The notes under the pieces: generated by a model
The model's database searches: none
What the model was told of the DNA's origin: nothing
What the model saw: only the letters and a program-made list of their open reading frames with translations
Position numbers and translations under genes: made by a program
Shown: one piece after another, positions 54,763-64,000 of the stretch
Layout of the letters: each line of letters begins with the position of its first letter
How positions within the stretch are numbered: position 1 is the stretch's first letter
NCBI GenBank assembly: GCA_023053575.1
Contig: JAKZAP010000004.1
Coordinates: forward strand, 21,629,252-21,693,251
Length of the DNA stretch: 64,000 bases
From: Branchinecta lynchi
Lineage: Eukaryota; Arthropoda; Branchiopoda; Anostraca; Branchinectidae
Reading direction: 5' to 3'

Positions 54763-55103
54763 CAGAGGCGTTACTAGCCAAAATGTTTGGGGGGGGGGGC
54801 GAGGCATTTACCGACTGGCTGGTAATTTTTACCGACTTTTCTGGAGAAAAAACGTCTATTTAAAAAAAAAAAAATTACATTTTTGAAAAAAATCGACCGA
54901 TTTTCCAAAAAATCCACTGATTTTCAGAAAAACGACTATTTTGACGAGAAATCGAATTTTCAGAAAAACCGACTGTTTTCATGAGAAAAAATCCACTATT
55001 TTGACGAAAAATCGCGGCGCTTCGCGCCGAATCGGTATTTTTTACCGACTGGCCGACGGCTTTGGGGGGGGGTCCCCCCTCCCCCCCAGTCGTGACGCCT
55101 CTG
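54763..55103. mobile_element. hAT-like MITE (341 bp)
   Basis: Ends CAGAGGCGTTAC and GTGACGCCTCTG, with flanks ATCACACC / ACCACACC (8 bp, one mismatch). The interior has repeated CGACT..TTTTGACGA.AAATCG units, CGGCGCTTCGCGCCG and long G/C runs near both ends. A fragment of the same family is at 38929. Confidence 0.7.
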
Positions 55104-55711
55104 ACCACACCACCTTTTTACTGCCTGCTGGTGTAGTAACAGTTATTTTCTTCTTTTTTTTTTGGTTTATTTTTCAACTAGTCCTCCAGTATGAGTCATA
55201 AACAAATCACATTTTTAACAGAGGCTAATAGCATTCACAATGGTGCTGCTGAAGTCACGGCTGAATTATACAGTCTTTCGACACACTTATTATAACCAAA
55301 ACTACGCTCCACTTCAATGAATAAACAATTAAACCTGGCGAGCTTCTTCGGTCAATCTTCCTACTTCCGCTTCTTCCATGCATCTCAAAAATCGAATGGA
55401 CCTTGTCCGGGTTGCTCTCGGGTCAGAATAGTAATACATTCCGACCCGAGACCAACTCGGCCGAGATGATTGAGTATCTGGGGAGAAGGAAGCCCATGAG
55501 AACCCCTTTCTTCAACTCTCTCCCACTGTTCATCACCGTCCATCCGGCATCATAAAGCTTCCTACCTTACCTTATCGCCATACCCATACAATTTCCACAC
55601 ACCACTGACTCTTCATACAGAATTCAGATCTTGTTTCATAAAGAATTCACACCTTTCACGCCAATTGTGCTCTAAATTCCCCTCAATCACAAGGAGCTAA
55701 GAGCATTTTCT

Positions 55712-56016
55712 GAGCGTGTTCCACCCTTCTAGCAATAGTTACTATTAGTTACTATTTCCGTTCCATCCTCACGAAAAGTTACTACGCTCACCGTTCCAAC
55801 CTTGTCGGAATAGTAACTAATAGTTACTTTTTGCTTACCATGCTCGGGAGCGTAGTAAGCGTAGTAACTACGCATCTCTGTAACGTGATTGGTCAGATTC
55901 ACCCCTGGCGTGAGATCCTGCAGGAAAACAGAGAAATCGTTCCAGCCTTGACGGCAAAAAAACAGAATTCGCGACGTCATGCGTAGTAACTACGGTGAGT
56001 AGGATGGAACACGCTC
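55712..56016 (+). mobile_element. MITE family C, copy 2 (305 bp)
   Basis: Ends GAGCGTGTTCCACCCT and AGGATGGAACACGCTC with exact 3-bp duplication TCT (55709-55711, 56017-56019). Same orientation as copy 1. It lies 64 bp downstream (in transcript sense) of the PHKB exon at 56081-56196. Confidence 0.83.
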
Positions 56017-56080
56017 TCTATCTTTCAGCACATTTCGTTGTGAAGCTGTTTTTCCAAGTCCCAAAAGGAAAGTAACTTAC

Positions 56081-56196
56081 CGATGCATGAGGACGATATC
56101 AGATTCTGAAGACGTCCCATTCGCACTTTCAATCCATCTATGTTTCCGTTTTTTAGCTGGGCAAACAAGTCTATCATTTCCTTGAACTGAGGGTCT
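56081..56196 (-). CDS. PHKB: PHKB exon bracketed by inverted MITEs
   Basis: 116 nt; acceptor TTATTTTCATTTTAAG, donor CATCG|GTAAGT; one base in, one out. It encodes DPQFKEMIDLFAQLKNGNID and GLKVRMGRLQNLISSSCI. Its length is not a multiple of three, so skipping it would shift the frame. Confidence 0.9.
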
Positions 56197-56293
56197 CTTA
56201 AAATGAAAATAAGGCTGTAAAATGCGACCGCAAAGCGACGGATGGTACTTCGGGACACAATTAAAAGACACTTCGGAGACGCTAGGAAACTTA

Positions 56294-56589
56294 GAGCGTG
56301 TTCCATCCTACTTACCGTAGTTACTACGCATGACGTCACGAATTCTGGCTTTTTGCCGTCAAGGCTGGAACGATTTTTCTATTTTCCAGCAGAATATCAT
56401 GCCACATGCTCAATCCGACCAATCACGTTACAGAGATCCGTAGTTACTACGCTTACTACGCTCCCGAGCGTGGTAAGCAAATAGTTACTATTTCGAGAGG
56501 GTTGGAACGGTCAGCGTAGTAACTTTTGGTGAGGTTGGAACGGAAATAGTAAGTAATAGTTACTATTTGTTGAAGGGTGGAACACGCTC
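56294..56589 (-). mobile_element. MITE family C, copy 3 (296 bp, inverted)
   Basis: Ends GAGCGTGTTCCATCCT and GGTGGAACACGCTC, in reverse orientation relative to copy 2. The flanks (TTA / TTT) are not an exact duplication. The right end abuts the piggyBac-type MITE. Confidence 0.8.
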
Positions 56590-56590
56590 T

Positions 56591-57063
56591 TTAAAGTTTA
56601 ACCGAAAAGGGATAGGATACGACAGTCTAGTTACCCATCACTTGTTCGCTTATATAATCTTGAAAACCCGATGAAAAAGCGTTAGTTTGTTTTTCTGATA
56701 TTTCCAAATAATCGATTATCCCACTGTGCTTGCCGCTCTTCCCGTTTTTGTGATATCTCTATGGTGCCTGGAACATTTGGCAACAATACCAGCAGCAAAC
56801 GAGTAAATAAATTGTGTATCAAATAAACAAAGAAGTGTCTGCAGTCTGCAGTGCCAAAAACTAGGGCTAGCTAGGGATGTGATAGTGCAGTGATTTTCGC
56901 GGGCGAACTGTGGACGGATTCACCATGGGAAAGCGTCCACATTCCCAACGTCCCTACTGAAGACTACTGTGGACAGAATGAAAATCCCCAATAGGTGTTG
57001 TAATAATTCAATGTATTTGAATCTAAGATGTAAAAATAAGTTGCCTGTTCAGTTAAACTTTAA
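56591..57063. mobile_element. piggyBac-type MITE, complete (473 bp)
   Basis: TTAA + AGTTTAACCGAAAAGG at the left, CCTGTTCAGTTAAACT + TTAA at the right. Partial copies are at 11614-11925 and 17984-18154. It differs inside from the 452-bp element at 48193 but shares its ends. Confidence 0.85.
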
Positions 57064-58000
57064 GACAGCACGATCACTTAGCAAAGTGCAAACTTTGGGG
57101 TTGCTGCTCTATACGCAAACGAGATAAGTAGCAAGCAAGGTTATATGTGTAATAACTAATAAAATTGCTCCTTCTTTACGTCACACGGTCTGTTTTCTTC
57201 TTATGGTCACTACAGAACCGAAGGATCAGAGTCGCAGGGAAATCCGTTATTTGCAGATTAGGGTTGAACTAAATCTAGCGATACCCGACCATCGTCAGTG
57301 GGTTCAGACTTCAGTCAGATTCTTCTGATTATTTCTAATTTGACTTCTTCTGATGATCTCTCCGATTTTGACCGCAGGTGTTCACCGATCTTTTCTTTCT
57401 AGCCGAAGAAAATCGATTTTGACAAGTCATAAACAAAGCCCGAATCATCGGAAGGGGGCAGCTCTTGTCTTCAACTATAACCAGTCCAGACCAACCCGTT
57501 TTATAAATCGGTTACAGTTTGGTACTGCTCCCTAATAGACAAGATGTATTTTCCTTGAACTGATGGACCGAAGCCGAAACGACAAGTTGTGGTGAAAAGA
57601 CTCGTTTTGTCTTTCGGTATTTTACGCCACTTTTACGTTCGGATTATTTTCCGGACGGACAAGTTTTCGTCTCAATAACAAACTAAAAGGCACGATTTTT
57701 AGTGGAGTGTTCCTTGGAACAATCCACTATTGGGACTTGCGAGCGCTGTAGCAGCTTTTGGTTTTCAGTTTCCGGTTTTCCCCGTATTCTGTGGAGCTCA
57801 AACTCGTGAACCAGTGCAAGTATCAAGTTCAAACTTGGTACACTAGTGGGTATTGGGGTCTAGTTGTGCCTTTTGATGTCCCACCCCCATCCCCAGACTG
57901 CCAGTGAATAATGGTCATAACTTGACCAAAACTAGATATAGGACGATGAAATTCCTTGTTTAAGTAGATCCTAGGGCTGGGAAATTTCTTTTAAAGTTGC

Positions 58001-58034
<34 letters not shown>

Positions 58035-60238
58035 ACCCCGTTCATGGACAACTCGGACCAGATTGCCCAGGAGTAAAGTTCGTCACCCGTGACAGGAATC
58101 AACAGGTATCAAGTTGAAACTTGGTAGGTTTGTGAGCATCGGGGTCTCTATATACTTTTTGCGGGTCCCAAACCCCCACTTGTTCAGGGGTAATTTGTCC
58201 CAGATTGCCCATTTTTTAATGTTTTTAACTTAAAAATAACTGGAGATAAGGCGACGAAATTCCTTTGTGCTTTGGGATCATAGGGGTTGCGGATATATGT
58301 GGAGTTTAATCACCCCCCCCCCCCTCCCCGTTCATGGGCAAGTGAGCCTAAATTTTGACCCGTGACAGGAATCAAACTCTAAGCTGGTATACTTGAGGAA
58401 AAAGAGTTGTAAATACGCATTTTGATGGGACCTGACCCCCGCCCCCCCCCCCCCCCTCCTGTTCATGGGCAGCTGGGCCCAGATTTCCAATGAGTTAAGT
58501 TCGTCTATGACAGGTCTCAAGTCCAACTCTTGTATATTTGGGGAGATATGTCTATGGATGAGGATTTTGGTGTAACAGTAACAAATAAGACGACGCGACG
58601 TACTTTAATCTTTAATGAAAAGTTGGAAACTGTACTGTTTTGTCATACGATCGATGAAATGCCTTTCTTAATGACTTGTAACAAAGGGGGTATTAGACTG
58701 TTACGATCTGATTTATTGCACTTGTTCTTACCTTGCTAATGGAAAAGAGGTTTAAGGGGTTGGACCGGTTGGCAGACCATTGTTGGAACTCAAGCTATTC
58801 CTGCAAGATCTTCAACATTTCTTTGGATTTATACTTGCGCTTTGTTTACATCTAAAGCTTTCAAAGTGGGATGATTATAAATTAGGTTATTTCAATACTT
58901 GTTTGGTTATTCGGGATGTGACATGTCTTGGTTCTAAAGCTGTTTGTATATAAAATGTGATAAACCTATTACTTTCAGACCCCACGTCTGAGCGCTTGCG
59001 CACTTGTTAATTATCTCTTTCACGCTTTCAGCTTCTACCCGATACCTCATTTTTCAAGTCACGTTACTAGGGGATTAATTTCCATTTGCCAGAATGTTAC
59101 ACTCAGAAAGTATGCCCCACAAGTGTGCAACTTGTTTGGATCTGATGGATTAATAGCAAATATACCTCAGAATCTAGTAAATTTTGTATTGGGGTTGTGG
59201 CAACTCCATTCCAGACTTTACCATACCTAGTTCTGAACTTCTGACTTGCATTCAAAAGCAGGGACAAAAACTACACTGTCTGAAGTTTCATTTAAGATAT
59301 AACACACATATCCTTGTGGTTTCTCGTGCCGCAGTCGATCCGCTCGTCGCACAGCCATATCATTTTTATTTTAACAAGTTGTCAGTTATCTAGCAATTTT
59401 GTATTGAGAGGCGTGACGAATACATTATTTATTAGTTTACATGGTGCATTTGATGATACGGATATGTTTAAATATTCTTTGAGCCCTAGCTGACTTTGAA
59501 ACATACTACGATTCTTCATCAGCGATTCGGCCCTTCTTGGCAAGGGTCGTCGTCAGGCTGTCAATCCTCTGGTTCAACTTCGGGGAAGGAAACAAAACTT
59601 CTGGTGACAAAAAAACTTCTGTTTTGACGCTTTTGATGATGTATTTCGTCTTTTAAAAGGTCACAACATTTATATATTCGCATAACGTTTAACACAAGGA
59701 TGCGCAAACATGTCTTAAATTTTAGAACTAGTGAACTGAAGGACAAAAATGCTCGTCAGCCGGGATTTGAACCCAGGACCCTCTTCTTACAAGGCAGGCG
59801 CTCTCACCATTTGAGCTACCAAGGGGCTTGTGAACAGAGCTCGCAAACCCCTACAATAGTCTGGTATAGAAGCCGGCCATAGGAACAGTGATCCCGCCCG
59901 AAGACAAATTCATTTAACCAGTTCACATCCCATGCCACGGAAACTATTATTATAATAATAATTATTCATGTCTTAAATGTTGCCAAACTTCTGACAGTGT
60001 GGCTAGCCTTAAGTTTTTCAAACCAAATCGGAGTCCATCCATGACTCAAACCAGATAAAGTCGAATGAAAGAAGCTCTGCTTTGGATGCCAATGAGAGTA
60101 GGCTGGTTTTTCAGTCAAAGGAGAGTTTGCAACAGGCACTTATAGCGCAGTGACGATCTGAACTGCTCCAAAATTGGTTACGACGCGGGATAGTCCTGAA
60201 ATACTCTTTTTAGCCCCTTAGCTACAACGACGGCTTAC
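57064..60238 (-). other. PHKB intron: C-tract repeats and foldback arm
   Basis: 57810-58540 has three loose ~270-bp units, each with AGTTGAAACTTGG-like text, a long C run (about 33 C near 58000) and CCCGTTCATGGGCA. 59470-59580 is a foldback arm (CCCTTCTTGGCAAGGGTC). The rest, including 58540-59460, shows nothing I recognise. Confidence 0.45.
59751..59828 (-). pseudogene. tRNA-Thr(UGU)-like sequence
   Basis: Minus strand: A box TAGCTCAAATGG, anticodon loop CTTGTAA (UGU), B box GGTTCAAATCC, then a T run. The T stem CTGGG/CCCGG pairs, but the anticodon and acceptor stems are broken. So this is a tRNA pseudogene or the head of a tRNA-derived SINE, not a working tRNA. Confidence 0.6.
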
Positions 60239-60426
60239 CTCATGTGCTCCTCACGGACCAGTATGCAGACAGTCGGTCGTCCAGAAAGTCGCCAGTACCG
60301 ACCAACAAACTGCAGCTCCGTTTTAATATCGTCGATCAGAAGCGACATATCGTGAGAGAGGTAAAATTCGGAAACTTCGAAGATCAGTGGATAACAGAGG
60401 ACAGTCTGGCCAGAAATTCGATAGAT
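60239..60426 (-). CDS. PHKB: PHKB exon
   Basis: 188 nt; acceptor CAGTTTTCTAG, donor ATGAG|GTAAGC; phase 0 in, two out. It encodes IYRISGQTVLCYPLIFEVSE, FYLSHDMSLLIDDIKTELQF and RYWRLSGRPTVCILVREEHM, one of the most diagnostic blocks of phosphorylase kinase alpha/beta subunits. Confidence 0.95.
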
Positions 60427-60823
60427 CTAGAAAACTGTTGGTGTGAATGTGAATGAAATTTGGCAGTAAAAGCAACGATAATTAAGAAACGTGTGGTCCG
60501 ACTCTACACCTGCAAGAAGATCTGAAATACGCTCAACTACAACTCAACAACCCAGAGACTGAAATCGCAACTGAGGAGTACAAATGGATGGTGGAACTAT
60601 AATATAATTCACTTGCCGGTAGGTACAAAAAAGATTCCCGGATCCCCGTATTTTCCAGAGGGGGATGGGCAAGGGCTCAAACCGAATGTGAACTACTTCT
60701 TTACTAAACCATATGACGTAGGGTCATAAATCGTATCATATATTACAAGCAAGTATGAAGGGTATCTCCAAAATAAGTCCCTCTGAAATAAAAGCCTCTT
60801 CCAAACGCCGCAGCGGCTCTAAC

Positions 60824-60949
60824 CTTGCTAGTTCCTAGTGCTCCGACAGGACGGCTGGGTCTTCCAGTCAGCCCAAGACGTTTTGAAAGTCCAAGGTTCT
60901 GGTAAACTTTGACTAGCTCACTTGGAGGCCATATTTGAACAGGCTCGAC
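60824..60949 (-). CDS. PHKB: PHKB exon
   Basis: 126 nt; acceptor TCTCTTCTTGCAG, donor AGCAAG|GTTAGA, phase 0 at both ends. It encodes [20 protein letters not shown] and [16 protein letters not shown]. Confidence 0.93.
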
Positions 60950-61494
60950 CTGCAAGAAGAGAGATAGGAGTTTCAACATCTTCCGGGCTATTCGGGACTA
61001 AAGTACAAGGACGCGGTGAACACAAGAAAAGAGAAAACAAATCTGATGAGCCTTGCAACGTAATCGGAATAAATTAGTTTGTTTTGCCTTAAGAATATAT
61101 TAGAATTATGTATGTGTGAAATTTATTAACTATTTTACGATTTAAGGGTCAACGATAAGATACAGGCAGACATACTTAGCTACGTTATGTGCTGACCTAT
61201 CTTAAAGGTCTGGCAATGCAGATATTGAACTGAATTTAACTGGAATACGAACAAAATAGGTAAGGCTCACCAATCTGTTAATGCTCTAGGGCTTACTCTC
61301 GTGCAGGATCTGTACAATATTGGGTCATTATAGATTCTCGAAAAACCGAAAATCATAATCTCTTGCGGAACCTCTTTTGTTTGAAATGATTACTGATTCT
61401 GTTTTCAGTGATTACAAAAGATTAACTCTTCTGATTATTTTAGGTATCCTTACTATATCGCAGCATATAATCATTAGTCCAGAAACGAGCTTAC

Positions 61495-61599
61495 CTCATG
61501 TGGAGTCTGAGTCTGGATCCCATAAGTCGCCATCATCGCTTGCAATCGCATTGATTCCGCAATCAACACGATCTGAACGACCAAATCACTGGCAGTTCC
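61495..61599 (-). CDS. PHKB: PHKB exon, most 5' in window
   Basis: 105 nt; acceptor TTTCCTCTCGTCAG, donor CATGAG|GTAAGC, phase 0 at both ends. It encodes GTASDLVVQIVLIAESMRLQ and MMATYGIQTQTPHE. The next upstream exon was not found before the window ends. Confidence 0.92.
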
Positions 61600-61756
61600 C
61601 TGACGAGAGGAAAAAAAAGTGTTTAAAAGCTTGAACGTAACAAACAAACAATGTGAGGTAATTCTGACGAACAATACTGCCGAACAAACTCCACTCAAGA
61701 AAGGCTATGGGAGTGAAGCTGAGAGAAGCCATCAGACCTCCTATCGCGGAGGAACC

Positions 61757-62708
61757 AGTTTTTGGGACCCCAAAACGTAAATGGAGGGATACCTATGACT
61801 TCGTAAAAGTTGTCCGTCGTCTGTAAACACGGTAACTCTTGAAAAGAATGACATATTTCGTTCAAGCTTGGTATGAAGGTGTTTTGGGTCAAAGGACAGG
61901 TCAAGTTCGTAGATGGGCTCTTATATTTGAGGATCGACGAGGCCGCAGGGGTTCAAATTAAGGGCCAACAAAATTTTTAAAAGCCAAAGTCGATTTAGGG
62001 GTAAGCAGACATGATGGATCCGAATATTGTAATATTTTTTCATCGGACAAATACTTCGCCCGGAATCCGGACAAAACCGGAAGATTCGTTCAAAGCAGAA
62101 GTTTTACTTACAGTTGATTAGAGGTTCGATACAGGGGTACGGAGACATGCTGAATCCGTATATGCAAATTATTTTCTCCCCAGAACATACAGTTTACCCG
62201 GATCCGGCCCAAACCGGAAATTTGTTAAAGTAAAGGTTTTACTTGAATATTTTTACTTGAAGTTGATTGGAGGTCCGATACAGGGGTAAGGAGACAAATA
62301 TTTTCACCCCGGACACACAGTTCGCCCGGAATCCGGCCCAACATTTGTTGAAAGTCCTATCGAAAGTCGATTACAGGTATGATTTAGTGGTAAAAAGACA
62401 TTCCTGAATCCGTCTATGAAAAAAAGTTTTCTCGCAGGATAAAGAGTTCGCCCGAAATCCGGCCAAAACCAGAAATTTGCTAAAAGTCACAGTTTTGTCT
62501 TAACCTGAGCCGTTTGCTGTACTTTTTCTAGAAAACACCAATACAGTGTCATTTTTGTTTATTTTTAAACGGCTCATTAGTGATAAATACCAAAATGTTT
62601 AATGAGTCTGATGGAGACCAGATCTCTAAAATCACCGGTGGTACGGATAAAATAGTCCATGAACTATTATAAATTTGTGGGATCCCATCGAAACCTTTGG
62701 TCTTGTTA
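61757..62708 (-). repeat. Family B repeat (reverse)
   Basis: Begins with the reversed terminal palindrome TTTTTGGGACCCCAAAACG and ends GGGATCCCATCGAAACCTTT then GGTCTTGTT. Several ~120-bp units with CCGGAATCCGGACAAAACCGG lie between. Confidence 0.75.
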
Positions 62709-62987
62709 CACAAGGGCTGTCACACGCTAGGAGGCGAAGGAGACGGAGTCACGGTCATCAACAGGTGGCTTCCACGAAAAGAAGTTATCCTCAAAAATTT
62801 GGTCCAGATTTAAAGGAGTTATATTATAAGCATTATAGCACTTGCAACGTCTAGACCCCCCCCCCCCCCCAAGACCCGAGATGAAGCCACAGCTCCATCT
62901 GAACGCTGGGTCATCTAGCGGCGCGGGTCGGAAGCGTTCGACATGGGGAGGTGGAATCATAGTTTGATTTTGGATCTAACAAAAGGC

Positions 62988-63930
62988 TTTTGGGATCCCA
63001 AAACGTAAGTGGAGGGATACCTATGACATCGCAAAAGTTGTCCGTCTGTCCGTCCGTCCGTCCGTCTGTGAGCACGATAACTCTCGAAGGGAATGAAATA
63101 TTTTGATGAAGCTTGGTTTGACGATTCTTTGGGTCAAGAGTAAGGTCGAGTTCGTAGACGTGCACTGTAGCCCTATATTTAGGGGTGGGGAGGGGTTTCA
63201 AATTAAGGGGCAAACAAAATATTTTTAAACAGCTAATGTGATAGTTGATTCTGGGGTAAGAAGACATGCTGAACACGAATATGCAAAACATTCTCTCGTC
63301 CGACAAGTAGTTTGCCCCGAATCCGGCAAAAACCGGAAAGTTTGTTAAAACTAAAAGTTCAGTTTGAAGTTAATTAAATGTTCGATTTAGGCGTAAGAAG
63401 ACATGGTGAAGACGATGCTGAAAACCATTTTCTCGAAAGACGAGTAGTTTGTTTGGGATCCGGCAAAAAACGGAAAGCTAGTTAAAAGTAAAAGTTTGAT
63501 TTGAAGTTGATTAAATGTTCGATTTATGGGTAAGTAGACATGCTGAACACTTGTATTTTCTACCCGGACAACGAATTAGCCCGGAATCCGGCCAAAACCG
63601 AAAAATTTGTTAAAAGTAATAAGTTTTATTTCAAGTTGATTAGATGACAGATTTAGGGGTAAGAAGAGACGCTGAGTCTGCATATGACAATCATTTTTTA
63701 CCCAGATATATAATACGTCGGGAATCCGGTTGTAACCGTTTTTAGAAGCTAAAGTTTTATTTGAAAATGATTAGATGTTCGTTACTTCAAAATAGATAAG
63801 GCTTATAAAGGTATATCTGAACTTGGTTTTCTCTAATGATTAGCCTGGCGAAGACTGGATCTGGCGAAGACAAGACCCAGTTGTCTGGATCAAATATTAG
63901 ATTTGTGGGATCCCATCGAAACCTTAGGTC
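62988..63930 (-). repeat. Family B repeat (reverse), second copy
   Basis: TTTTGGGATCCCAAAACGTA at the left, (GTCC)n near 63045, four or five units, and GGGATCCCATCGAAACCTTA then GGTCTTGTT at the right. The 131-residue ORF at 62911-63306 reads across it and is not a gene. Confidence 0.75.
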
Positions 63931-64000
63931 TTGTTATTGTAGCGCCATACGGAAAATCTGTAGAAAAATTAAACTAATTATTTGCATTATCAATTTCTTT

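Larger units (their letters stand above)
36589..61599 (-). other. PHKB: Gene: phosphorylase b kinase regulatory subunit beta (3' part)
   Basis: Eleven minus-strand exons joined by canonical splice sites with matching phases give 1929 nt, the last 642 residues plus stop. Vertebrate PHKB is about 1090 residues, so the N-terminal glucoamylase-like part lies beyond 64000. The order of conserved blocks matches [67 protein letters not shown], the WRLSGRPTVCILVREEHMR block, FKDKPTNE..LLGILIRREG, LTVG, NPELFVGILKIRVGW, NRRQLEG...GFYPKVW, EYRQIIVELL, and ILERNPELRFKHKVDLDQLV. The ERNPEL...KVDLD block favours beta over alpha. The protein ends CHVS, a CaaX farnesylation signal as known for the mammalian subunits. 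The subunit scaffolds phosphorylase kinase, the enzyme that activates glycogen phosphorylase. Confidence 0.93.

Noticed and set aside
62911..63306. 131-residue minus-strand ORF with a LTDGRTDGQTD stretch
   Set aside because: It is the translation of the (GTCC)n tract and flanks of a family B repeat, not a gene.

Overview
This is a stretch of an invertebrate animal genome: AT-rich, intron-rich, non-bacterial and crowded with repeats. Two metazoan genes could be rebuilt exon by exon from splice sites and matching reading phases. The species cannot be named. A PHKB orthologue, a costars/ABRA-type gene, a LINE with a microsatellite tail and many short inverted-repeat elements fit a marine invertebrate, but that is inference.

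Layout. 1-18 kb holds repeats plus weakly supported exons of unrecognised genes: minus strand at 572-858, 4921-5571 and 14127-17928; plus strand at 8270-8472. 18.4-24.1 kb is a nest of one repeat family (family A). It includes an antisense copy whose interior has expanded into a tandem array of about seven 281-bp units. 24.57-35.02 kb is a plus-strand gene for a costars-domain protein of the actin-binding Rho-activating (ABRA/STARS) family. Its last intron, 7.2 kb long, carries a nearly complete LINE in antisense, itself broken by a 304-bp inverted-repeat insertion.

36.59-61.60 kb is the minus-strand 3' part of PHKB (phosphorylase b kinase regulatory subunit beta). Eleven exons with consistent phases give the last 642 residues, ending in a CaaX box (CHVS); the N-terminal part lies beyond the window's right edge. 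The two genes converge tail to tail near 35.05 kb. PHKB introns hold inverted-repeat elements, family A and B repeats, tRNA-like sequences and LINE remnants. 61.7-63.9 kb holds two reversed family B repeats in the intron upstream of the first visible PHKB exon.

The most useful observations are: a 116-nt PHKB exon closely bracketed by two inverted copies of one short transposon; a LINE whose ORF1 and ORF2 lie in the same frame separated by a single TAG, with no ATG available for ORF2; a piggyBac-type element with its empty site preserved elsewhere in the window; a Mutator-like foldback family with two exact 9-bp target duplications; and two tandem-repeat-bearing families that share the layout of a hairpin-ended terminal module. 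I saw no CRISPR array, prokaryotic operon, rRNA gene or intact tRNA gene.
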